Source of the DNA: Panicum virgatum
Taxonomy: Eukaryota; Streptophyta; Magnoliopsida; Poales; Poaceae
Assembly: GCF_016808335.1 (NCBI RefSeq)
Contig: NC_053144.1
Span: 69,921,400-69,985,399, forward strand
Direction: 5' to 3'
Length of the DNA: 64,000 nt
In this document: positions 45,280 to 55,300 of the stretch, one piece after another
Layout of the letters: each line of letters starts with the position of its first letter
Position numbering within the stretch: position 1 is the stretch's first letter
Made by a program: the position numbers and the translations under genes
The notes under the pieces: model-generated
Databases searched by the model: none
What the model saw: only the letters and a program-made list of their open reading frames with translations
Told to the model about the DNA's origin: nothing

Positions 45280-47596
45280 TTTTGCTCCATGAACCTGATC
45301 ATGAAAACCAAAATCAGTTATATAGAAAATAGTGGAGAGAGCCATATAGGATATCAATTGATTCACACTCGGTTGCTTACCTAAAATAAAAATAATAAAT
45401 TGATCACTTTTTTTTTTGAAAATTAGGGTAGGAGATCACTCAAATATATTGAGCATGTGTTCATGGTTCATTTGAGGTGCATATATCCTGGTGGCAGGTG
45501 TCCAGGATATCAATCTTCTATGTACAGGCAAGTTTCACTCAACTTAATAGCCGATGTTAACACATCATCACCCAATATCTGCCTGCAAACTGAACCTTTC
45601 GAACATCGACTTCAATTCAGAAGCCAGATCGCCCCTGCCCATCTTGTGCAGATCTTTGGCCACTTTAACATATGCAGAATGGTCAGGCCTGAGGCCCTTC
45701 TCCATTAGCTCATATAGAACTCTGCCTGCATCAACGGTCCTCCCTGACTTCCGAAGCAGCTTTGCAAGCAGACTGTAGTTCCGATTCGTAGAATGACTGT
45801 CCCTGGTGCTCATGTTATTGACATATCTGTGGGCATCTTCTATTCTTGCACTGTAGAAATAGCCCTTGATGAATGCAGAGTGTATGGTGATCCTGGGTGT
45901 CAGATTTGCCAAGAACATCTGATCAAGAATCCGCATTGCTGAATCCATCTTTCCTGCTTTGCAGGCGTGGTACGTGAGAATCTCGTATGTGAGCGAGTTT
46001 GGGACTTCACCAAGTTTAGACCTCTCCATGATCTCCACGAGGCCGCACGCTTCTGCGGTCCTCCCGTTCTTGAGCAGGCAGCCGAGGAGGTAGTTCCAGG
46101 TGTTGGCGTCCGGGTCGCACCCCGACGTTCTCATTTCGTCGAACACCTCGCGGGCACCAACAAAGTCGCCGGCCTTACACTTAGCCGCGACGAGGATGTT
46201 GTAGTAGCGCGCCATCCTCTGCGTCTCCTCAATCACGGACACCGCAGCGTCGAACTCGCCGGTGGAAGCCAGAGCCTTCACAAGCGAGAACACGCCAGAC
46301 GCGCGGCAGGGCCCGCCGACATCGTCCAAAACCCGCAGTACCGCTCCCGCTGCATCCTCGGCGCTGCTGCTCCGTGAAGACCCCGACGGCGCCAAGAAAG
46401 CAAACGCCCGATCGGTCAGCGAAAGCCTCCGCTGCGACATGAGCGCGAGGGCGCGCGACATCGCCCGGTAGTCGGCCAGCTTCCCGGCATTGTCGACAAG
46501 CAGGTTGTGTGCGTGGGCGCTGGGGGAGAAGCCCCTGCGGAGGGACGCCCACGAGAAGAAGCGCTCCGCGGGCACGCCACGGTCCGTGAGCGCGCGGAGA
46601 GTGCTGGTGACGAGGCCGTGGGAGAGGGCGGGGAAGAGGCGATCGAGGTCGGCCTCCAGGCTGCCGCCGCCTGCGGCGACGAGGCGAACGATTGCATCTG
46701 AAGCGGTGGCGTCGTTGCCGCGGGGAACGAGGGGCCTAGCGGAGAAGGCCGCGCGGGCAGAGGCGTGGCAGAGGGGAGCGCGGACGAGGCGGGGGCGGAG
46801 GAGCATCAGACGGGGCGCTGAGCGGCACCAGTCGAGGCGGCCTGGCGGCGGCGAGTGTCTCCCTCTGCTTCTGCTGGCCCGGGAAACACTGAACGGGGTG
46901 CAGTGACGACAGTGGATGGGTAATGTCTGGGCGTCCAACCAAAAAAACGATAATGCTATAATTAGGACATCGATAATGGATCATGTTGCAAGAGTCAAGT
47001 ACCAATATTGTAATTATTATTTTTATATTGCGTAGTGGATGTTGCATGAAATATGATATCAATGTTGCAGTGTGAATTTTCCATCCACGAGATGGATGCC
47101 AGAGTCATTTGTGTGTGTGATGTTGCAACTGTTATTTATTAATATTGCGATGGACCATTCGATGAAAAAATTCTTGTCGAACTTCCAAACACTAATAGTG
47201 CCAAAAAAAATGCTTACGTCAGGGCACTCCTACCACAATGACGGATGTCGCGGTGGGTTTCTTATATGATTTTTATTGCGATAGGCATATGATGATCTTA
47301 CATGAAGAATTTAAGTTTACAGTGGATATTTTAGTTCATTATTGATGTTGCAATAGTTATTTTCAGATTTTATTGTGACGGGCATATGATGATTTTACAA
47401 TGTTTAATTTAGTTCAATATGTGTGGTTGTGATTGTCATTTTCAGTACATTTAAGCTGTGAGGCAACTCTATAACATATTAGAAAAGAAATCTAAATAAT
47501 TGCAACATGAGTTGTTTTTTTTGTCACTCGAAATTACAGTTTTAATTCCCAAATAAGAGTTAAGATAGCTGTAACAGTTATGGTTTGATTATTTTT
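45280..47596. repeat. Tandem duplication, copy 1 (about 2.3 kb)
   Basis: Aligns with 47594 onwards at an offset of 2314 bp through the whole PPR gene, then 2320 bp after small indels. Only a few mismatches per kb are visible. It starts at TTTTGCTCCATGAACC. Its right end joins AAGATAGCTG to TAACAGTTATGGTTTG, which in copy 2 are separated by about 160 bp. Confidence 0.93.
45568..46938 (-). CDS. P-class pentatricopeptide repeat protein, copy 1
   Basis: Single-exon ORF of 456 residues. The first ATG gives MDAQTLPIHCRHC; a second in-frame ATG (46804-46806, residue 45) starts MLLRPRLVRAPLCHASARAA, an Arg-rich, acid-free presequence typical of mitochondrial import, so the real start is probably there (412 residues). 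About six 35-residue PPR units fill the C-terminal half: YYNILVAAKCKAGDFVGARE, TWNYLLGCLLKNGRTAEACG, LTYEILTYHACKAGKMDSAM, IHSAFIKGYFYSARIEDAHR, NYSLLAKLLRKSGRTVDAGR and AYVKVAKDLHKMGRGDLASE. No E, DYW or SMR domain, so it is P class; such proteins bind organelle RNA and act in processing or translation. The specific target is unknown. Confidence 0.93.
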   Translation of the reverse strand: MDAQTLPIHCRHCTPFSVSRASRSRGRHSPPPGRLDWCRSAPRLMLLRPRLVRAPLCHASARAAFSARPLVPRGNDATASDAIVRLVAAGGGSLEADLDRLFPALSHGLVTSTLRALTDRGVPAERFFSWASLRRGFSPSAHAHNLLVDNAGKLADYRAMSRALALMSQRRLSLTDRAFAFLAPSGSSRSSSAEDAAGAVLRVLDDVGGPCRASGVFSLVKALASTGEFDAAVSVIEETQRMARYYNILVAAKCKAGDFVGAREVFDEMRTSGCDPDANTWNYLLGCLLKNGRTAEACGLVEIMERSKLGEVPNSLTYEILTYHACKAGKMDSAMRILDQMFLANLTPRITIHSAFIKGYFYSARIEDAHRYVNNMSTRDSHSTNRNYSLLAKLLRKSGRTVDAGRVLYELMEKGLRPDHSAYVKVAKDLHKMGRGDLASELKSMFERFSLQADIG

Positions 47597-50080
47597 TGCT
47601 CCATGAACCTGATCATGAAAACCAAAATCAGTTATATAGAAAATAGTGGAGAGAGCCATATAGGATATCAATTGATTCACACTCGGTTGCTTACCTAAAA
47701 TAAAAATAATAAATTGATCACTTTTTTTTTTGAAAATTAGGGTAGGAGATCACTCAAATATATTGAGCATGTGTTCATGGTTCATTTGAGGTGCATATAT
47801 CCTGGTGGCAGGTGTCCAGGATATCAATCTTCTATGTACAGGCAAGTTTCACTCAACTTAATAGCCGATGTTAACACATCATCACCCAATATCTGCCTGC
47901 AAACTGAACCTTTCGAACATCGACTTCAATTCAGAAGCCAGATCGCCCCTGCCCATCTTGTGCAGATCTTTGGCCACTTTAACATATGCAGAATGGTCAG
48001 GCCTGAGGCCCTTCTCCATTAGCTCATATAGAACTCTGCCTGCATCAACGGTCCTCCCTGACTTCCGAAGCAGCTTTGCAAGCAGACTGTAGTTCCGATT
48101 CGTAGAATGACTGTCCCTGGTGCTCATGTTATTGACATATCTGTGGGCATCTTCTATTCTTGCACTGTAGAAATAGCCCTTGATGAATGCAGAGTGTATG
48201 GTGATCCTGGGTGTCAGATTTGCCAAGAACATCTGATCAAGAATCCGCATTGCTGAATCCATCTTTCCTGCTTTGCAGGCGTGGTACGTGAGAATCTCGT
48301 ATGTGAGCGAGTTTGGGACTTCACCAAGTTTAGACCTCTCCATGATCTCCACGAGGCCGCACGCTTCTGCGGTCCTCCCGTTCTTGAGCAGGCAGCCGAG
48401 GAGGTAGTTCCAGGTGTTGGCGTCCGGGTCGCACCCCGACGTTCTCATTTCGTCGAACACCTCGCGGGCACCAACAAAGTCGCCGGCCTTACACTTAGCC
48501 GCGACGAGGATGTTGTAGTAGCGCGCCATCCTCTGCGTCTCCTCAATCACGGACACCGCAGCGTCGAACTCGCCGGTGGAAGCCAGAGCCTTCACAAGCG
48601 AGAACACGCCAGACGCGCGGCAGGGCCCGCCGACATCGTCCAAAACCCGCAGTACCGCTCCCGCTGCATCCTCGGCGCTGCTGCTCCGTGAAGACCCCGA
48701 CGGCGCCAAGAAAGCAAACGCCCGATCGGTCAGCGAAAGCCTCCGCTGCGACATGAGCGCGAGGGCGCGCGACATCGCCCGGTAGTCGGCCAGCTTCCCG
48801 GCATTGTCGACAAGCAGGTTGTGTGCGTGGGCGCTGGGGGAGAAGCCCCTGCGGAGGGACGCCCACGAGAAGAAGCGCTCCGCGGGCACGCCACGGTCCG
48901 TGAGCGCGCGGAGAGTGCTGGTGACGAGGCCGTGGGAGAGGGCGGGGAAGAGGCGATCGAGGTCGGCCTCCAGGCTGCCGCCGCCTGCGGCGACGAGGCG
49001 AACGATTGCATCTGAAGCGGCGACGTCGTTGCCGCGGGGAACGAGGGGCCTAGCGGAGAAGGCCGCGCGGGCAGAGGCGTGGCAGAGGGGAGCGCGGACG
49101 AGGCGGGGGCGGAGGAGCATCAGACGGGGCGTTGAGCGGCACCAGTCGAGGCGGCCTGGCGGCGGCGAGTGTCTCCCTCTGCTTCTGCTGGCCCGGGAAA
49201 CACTGAACGGGGTGCAGTGACGACAGTGGATGGGTGATGTCTGGGCGTCCAACCAAAAAAACGATAATGCTATAATTAGGACATCGATGATGGATCATGT
49301 TGCAAGAGTCAAGTACCAATATTGTAATTATTATTTTTATATTGCGTAGAGGATGTTGCATGAAATATGATATCAATGTTGCAGTGTGAATTTTCCATCC
49401 ACGAGATGGATGCCAGAGTCATTTGTGTGTGTGATGTTGCAACTGTTATTTATTAATATTGCAATGGATCATTCGATGAAAAAATTATTGTCGAACTTCC
49501 AAACACTAATAGTGCCAAAAAAAAATGCTTACGTCAGGGCACTCCTACCACAATGACGGATGTCGCGGTGGGTTTCTTATATGATTTTTATTGCGATAGG
49601 CATATGATGATCTTACATGAAGAAATTAAGTTTACAGTGGATATTTTAGTTCATTATTGATGTTGCAATAGTTATTTTCAGATTTTATTGTGACGGGCAT
49701 ATGATGATTTTACAATGTTTAATTTAGTTCAATATGTGTGGTTGTGATTGTCATTTTCAGTACATTTAAGCTGTAAGGCAACTCTATAACATATTAGAAA
49801 AGAAATCTAAATAATTGCTTACAACATGAGTTGTTTTTTTTTGTCACTCGAAATTACAGTTTTAATTCCCAAATAAGAGTTAAGATAGCTGCAACCCTAT
49901 GAATCTTGCTAACTTTACCTGCGCTCCACAGAATCCATTGCCTAGTAGCAGTATTTTTTAATCATTTGAGACAGAAGTGTACAATCTTTTTATAATCGCT
50001 TGCCGCAGGGTTTAGTTTGATGTATACAATATGTCATTTTGTGGCATATTGTGTGACAGTTATGGTTTGATTATTTTTGA
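47597..50080. repeat. Tandem duplication, copy 2 (about 2.5 kb)
   Basis: Second unit in the same orientation. Compared with copy 1 it keeps an extra segment at about 49892-50053 before GACAGTTATGGTTTGATTATTTTT (50055-50078), the sequence that abuts the start of the unit at the copy 1/copy 2 junction. This shows that the right boundary of the ancestral unit lay near 50080. Confidence 0.9.
47882..49252 (-). CDS. P-class pentatricopeptide repeat protein, copy 2
   Basis: 456-residue ORF, identical to copy 1 except at four residues, all in the N-terminal part: Leu6 to Ser, Ala41 to Thr, and an Ala-Thr pair after RGND changed to Val-Ala. The same internal start (49118-49120, residue 45) precedes the presequence MLLRPRLVRAPLCHASARAA; with it only the Val-Ala change lies in the protein. 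All PPR units are identical. Both copies retain about 0.6 kb of common upstream DNA, so both may be transcribed. The products are expected to be redundant. Confidence 0.93.
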   Translation of the reverse strand: MDAQTSPIHCRHCTPFSVSRASRSRGRHSPPPGRLDWCRSTPRLMLLRPRLVRAPLCHASARAAFSARPLVPRGNDVAASDAIVRLVAAGGGSLEADLDRLFPALSHGLVTSTLRALTDRGVPAERFFSWASLRRGFSPSAHAHNLLVDNAGKLADYRAMSRALALMSQRRLSLTDRAFAFLAPSGSSRSSSAEDAAGAVLRVLDDVGGPCRASGVFSLVKALASTGEFDAAVSVIEETQRMARYYNILVAAKCKAGDFVGAREVFDEMRTSGCDPDANTWNYLLGCLLKNGRTAEACGLVEIMERSKLGEVPNSLTYEILTYHACKAGKMDSAMRILDQMFLANLTPRITIHSAFIKGYFYSARIEDAHRYVNNMSTRDSHSTNRNYSLLAKLLRKSGRTVDAGRVLYELMEKGLRPDHSAYVKVAKDLHKMGRGDLASELKSMFERFSLQADIG

Positions 50081-50237
50081 AGGTATGGTTTGATTTTTTC
50101 GAGCTTTCAAAAAAAAAAAGATTTATCGGCATGGCCATGCGGATATTGTATATAGGCGTCCGCAATGTATTGTAAAAGCGGGTAAGAAGCAATAAATGCA
50201 CTCTTTCTGCCGGTCAACAATCATTGGGGATAGGTAA

Positions 50238-50432
50238 GGCCAGTGTCAGTGGGGTTTCATAGGCACAGATATATAGATTGAGAACTGGATAACTGTGCCA
50301 GATGAGTTTCATGGTGATCAAACTCTCGTCACATCCCATGAAACTCTAGCCTTCTCTCTCCTTGCCATGTCAATAAAAATGATGGTATTTAATGCCATAA
50401 AATTCTCCATGAAACTCCCATTGAGACTGGCC
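50238..50432. mobile_element. Tourist-like (PIF/Harbinger) MITE
   Basis: 195 bp with terminal inverted repeats GGCCAGTGTCAGTGGGG (left) and, inverted, GGCCAGTCTCAATGGGAG (right), flanked by TAA on both sides (50235-50237, 50433-50435). A 3-bp TAA duplication with GGCC-type ends is the Tourist signature. ATGAAACTC blocks occur in inverted orientation inside. Confidence 0.9.
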
Positions 50433-50435
50433 TAA

Positions 50436-51213
50436 AAATTACTACTATGTTGTAGAACTACTGCCGGCAACAAGAAGTTAAACAACAATAGGTAAGAGTT
50501 ACAAGGTAAGCTAGTCACAGATGGTGGTGGACGCCTGGTCGGTAATGGTAGAGCCGTAGAGGCCGGGGCAGGCCTGCAGATGACCGATAGATGACAGCAA
50601 CAACCGAATAACAGGGGAGGAGCCGGGAGGAGCGGAGGGCAGCAAATGGCCGCTCCATGAGATCATGACACGAGGTGCTGCCGCTGCACCGCCGCCGGCT
50701 CAGTGCGCCAATTGCCTCGTGTTGAGGGGTCGCCACTGGCGAGTAGACTCCTCCGGTGGCGTTGGTGTCGGGCGGGCTTGAAGTCGCTGCGACAGGCCTC
50801 GAGGGTCCAGGTAAGAGTGCGTTCATCTTACTCGTCGGGGGCCTCTATCCGATCTTTTGCTCGGCAGACAGACAAAGTGCATGATAACTTGTTAGAAATG
50901 AAAGTGAACGAAATGATTGGATTCTCATTGATAGAATTGATTATATATTTATACAAATCCAAAGGGCATTGTGTCTTTTGAAATTGGGCCTTTCTGAGTT
51001 GGCCCTTTTGTTAGTTGGCCCTTTCATGATGTCCTTTTGTAAAATGTAATCATTTAATTAATCTAATTAACTATTACAAAAATTGATTACTAATCTATTT
51101 TTTCATAACAGTTTTAGCACGGGAGTGGCTAGCAGCTGACTCTCCAACGATGGGACTGCTGCCAGTGACGTGATAGGAGGCCAAGAGAGGAGAGCGATAC
51201 TAGTTTCTACCAA
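50436..51213. other. Intergenic, no gene supported
   Basis: Contains a GC-rich patch (50520-50820) with overlapping ORFs on both strands but no recognised product, then AT-rich DNA. Confidence 0.4.
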
Positions 51214-51575
51214 GGCTTTGTTTAGTTGGCTCCGTAAAATTTTTGAAATGAATTTTTTTCACATTTAAAATATTAAACATAAACTAACTACAAAATTAAT
51301 TTCAAAATTTGTCTATAAACTACGAGATAAATTTATTAAGACTAAGTAATTCATCGGTAGCACATGGCAACTGTAGCAATTACTGTAGCCTAATTATGAT
51401 CTAATTAAACTCCTTAGATTCGTCTCATAATTTACAAACAAACTATATAATTAATTTTTTATTGTGTCTAAATTTAATACTCAATGCATGTAAAATTCTC
51501 GTTCGATTTAATGTATGTACAATTCTCATTCGATGTGATTGATTTGAAATTTTGTTTTTTATAACTAAACAAGGC
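51214..51575. mobile_element. GTTTAGTT-type MITE
   Basis: Left end GGCTTTGTTTAGTTGGC, right end ATAACTAAACAAGGC. Internal ACTGTAGCAATTACTGTAGC at the centre and CTTAGATTCGTCTCATAATT on the right arm are shared with the 13.3-kb element, so they belong to related families. Confidence 0.75.
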
Positions 51576-51754
51576 TCAAGTTCAATACATGTAAACATGG
51601 CTACTAGGGCTGACTCTGACGCGAGAGGGAAAGGATGTCACCGTGGGAACGAACCATACGAAGGCGAGAAGAAACGTGCCAACGAAATGAACTGTGGACC
51701 GCTTCTGGAGTCTGGACCATTCGATTGGAATCTGGCAGTTGGTGAAATTAGACC

Positions 51755-51987
51755 TACTTCCTCCGTCCTAAAAGAATGCACCTCTCGCTCCCAGAAAAGT
51801 TTATATAAATATTACTAATATTTATATTTTCAAATAAATTTAGTATGAAAAAAATTACATAATTAATCTATTGATAGTTATTTTCTAATATAAATGTTAA
51901 TAATATTTTATATAAATTTGATCAAAATTAAAATGGTTTGACCCCTCAAGAAGCGAGAGTTGCATTCCTTCTACGACGGAGGGAATA
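51755..51987. mobile_element. Stowaway-like MITE
   Basis: Starts TACTTCCTCCGTCC and ends GACGGAGGGAATA, with TA at each end. GAATGCACCTCTCGCT on the left recurs inverted as AGCGAGAGTTGCATTC on the right, giving a long hairpin. Confidence 0.85.
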
Positions 51988-52377
51988 TTTTCAATCAACT
52001 GAAGAAAATCACCACCCTTAAGTTTCTTAATTTCCATCTGGTGCACCCACTTACAATCCTATAATAGACATCAGTACAGAGGGCTCGATCTGTGGAACGC
52101 CGCGCTATTTCATCACATGTCACATCACATTAGCTATTTCACCCACTTTACAATCCCATAATACACAGCAGTGCAGAGCTAACCTCCATGGATGCTTGCA
52201 CATCACATTAGCTGGATACGCAATCAGCCCACATATCAATATGCCAAAATTAAGGAATGTCACAACTACCCCTAAACCGTTGAGATATACACCCACAAAA
52301 GAGGTCAACACGGAGATATATACACCGCTACTGCTAATGAGAATCCAGGATCAATTAAACTAATAAAGCTGCCACAA

Positions 52378-55300
52378 TCACATCCCTGCATTTGGATTGT
52401 TGCCAGCAAGGATAAGTGAAATCTCCAAACCTCTGCTGAAGGCCTGGTTGAACAAAAGCCGCGTCTGGAAAGTAGATATGAATGGAAACCACGAGCAGAT
52501 CGCTATAGGAACAAAAATGATCATCCCCATTCCAGCATCGTAGAGGCGAGCTAGGGAGCGCATTGTCTTCCACAAACCTAATTTCTTCACAATCGGTTTC
52601 CATGCCATGGCAATCTGTAAAAAACAAAAAGAATGTGAATGATAGGTGTATAGTGTACTCCATCGCAAATTATTAGTTGCTTTGACTTCTCTAAATTCAT
52701 AGGCTTTTCTATGCGCCTAGACATAATATATATGCAGATGCATAGCAAAGCCTATGAATCTAGAAAAGCCAAAACGACTAATAATTGGGACGGAGGGAGT
52801 ACTGTGCAAACAGATCAATCTGAATGCAAAGAGTTGACTGGTCGAGAGGAAAGCAAATGGAGTGAACAGCAAATGAATGCTGCATACCAAAAAAAAAAAG
52901 AACTTTTGGATATAGGTTTATAGTGTACACTCTAGCATGTGTTATGCAATAATTCAGAGTTTCAGGGAAAACTTTGAATGCCAAGTTTTTGCAGTGAACC
53001 TATAAACAAAAAACAAACTGAACACACGGGCTTTCATGGATATAGAAGTTGGCAACAGAAAACTCACCGAAAGAATTCCCCACCCAGTTGGCACAAATGC
53101 TAGAATGGAAGCAAATACATCTGTTACACTAAGGTTCGTAAACACAACAGCCACAATCAAACCAGCCAAAACCATCAACAGTGCTATGCTCTTGACCAGA
53201 CGCAGGAACAATTGAAAATGTACCATGGCCTTGGGGTTTAAACCAAAGACCTGCACAATGATACAATATAACATAATAAACAACCTTATCAAGAGAAGCC
53301 AAGTATAATTTAGTTACCGACAAATAAGAAATTCCACATAGGGCATACCAAGAGGAGGACAAGAAGGCCACCAAGCACAGCCCAAGAAATCCAATACACC
53401 TGCAGTGCCAATTAATTGACAACTATTATTCTGATCATCTAAGCCACCAAATATGTCGCTGGAGGCATTTGGTCACAAAACATTCAGAGAACTATATTTT
53501 TTCAGTGTTACCATACTCTAACCAACAAAAGGGAGAAATGCTATTAGAAGGGGAAAAAAAACTCTCCCTTATGGCCTTTCCATCAGTTGCTTATCATAGG
53601 TCTGGTTTTTTCCAATAGGTTTGATGGATGAGCCGCCAAATTCAAACATCGCCTTTTTTTTACATGCAATGCCACACCTATTAAATGGTCGAACTCTACA
53701 ACACAAGAATTTGAGATCATGAAGTGGCATGCTCTGACCCTTCATGTAACTAGTTCTCTCAGCACTCTTAATAATTACTCAAGGCCTCATATGCTAGACT
53801 GCCTGCGAGTGGTAGCCCTATGCCCCCAATCAAGGTTTGCAGGAAGTGAAAAATTGAAATGACATGCACGAAAGCAGTTCTTTTCTAGGTTCAAACTGAA
53901 AGTTCGAATTTGAATCACTTTCAAGAAGTCAGATTCCAATTCGTACGAGAAAAACTAGCCTGACCACCTATTCTCCCTGCATTAGAAATAGTTTATTTAC
54001 TTTCACCCATAGTTACAAGTCAAATATATCAATAGCATATTTGAATAAACATACTTTTTTAAGCAATATGAAGAGAAGTGAAAATCATCTCCAAGGATGT
54101 ATCTAATGACTAACAATTAGGTCCATATACGATATGGTAGTCATGGGCCTTGCGGACAAAACCTAGACCAGGTCAAATGGTCAAATCAAGTTATAATTTT
54201 TGTATACATGAAACCATGCATTCAATCGCGTCACAATTTAATGTCACCAAGCAAATAGGAGCAGAAACATTAACATACCAATAACGCTGTACTGTCATCG
54301 CTTGCATCCATGTGGTAAACAACTCCATATTGGAAGATGAAAAACCTTAGGCTTAGTATAGTTTCCAGTATCCTCCCTCGGATGGTGTAAATATGTTGCT
54401 GAAAAGTGTTTTGATCGAATAGTTTTAGATACATTGGCTTCAGCAAAAAGAAATCTACTATATTCCACTGGTAAATGTTTGAAACTTTTACATACTACAT
54501 ACATTTTAATAGAATAGTTCTTAATGGATTATTGTTCTTTTTTCAGCGATGTTACTGATGGAGAATGGAAACCAATGGAGTAAATTTCAATGTTATCAAG
54601 TGCAACAGTGTATAGCTATAGAGTTAATTTTTACCTTCAGGCCTGTCATGTACATAATGTTCTACTCACCAAAATGAATTCAGGAATTAACAGAATGACG
54701 ATGGATACAGATATGACAACAGATCTACTGAGCTTGAATGCTAAAGTGAATACAGGGAAAATTCAATTACCAGTTCTTCTTCCCACCAAGCTTCCCAGCT
54801 TTCTTCTCCTTTGACACCAATACCACCTCGATAAAACAGCCAATTTGTCCAGTCTCTGAAATCCTCAACGACCCTGAGAGGAGGGTGAATGGTTTGTAAT
54901 CTTCATACTGACAATTTGAAGTAAACATAACAATACATCGATACAGAAAATGCTTAGTTGCTTACTTCTGCCATTCGAAACCAGATGGGTTAAATAAGTA
55001 GGGAGCAAAAAGCCAAGACAGCACCATAAACCAACTGCTTATAGAGAGTAAAATATAGCCAACTGCTCCACCATCATTGAAACCATATGCTAGAAAGATC
55101 ACCAATAAAAGCGCAACCTCCATCCTACAAAAACAAAGAACAATCAACACAAATGATCTTGTACTGCCAAATTTGCACAAAGTAATTTCAAAGGTAAGTT
55201 CATATGATAACAAACCCTTTCACAAAGTGGCTTCGTGAATAAAGGCGATAGTTCTCAGCAAACTTGATGTGACGTACCACAAAACCCCTGCCAGTTGCTC

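Noticed and set aside
45967..46906. Plus-strand frames of 136-138 codons across the PPR gene, repeated in copy 2
   Set aside because: They are antisense shadows of the PPR ORF, conserved only because the two copies are nearly identical.
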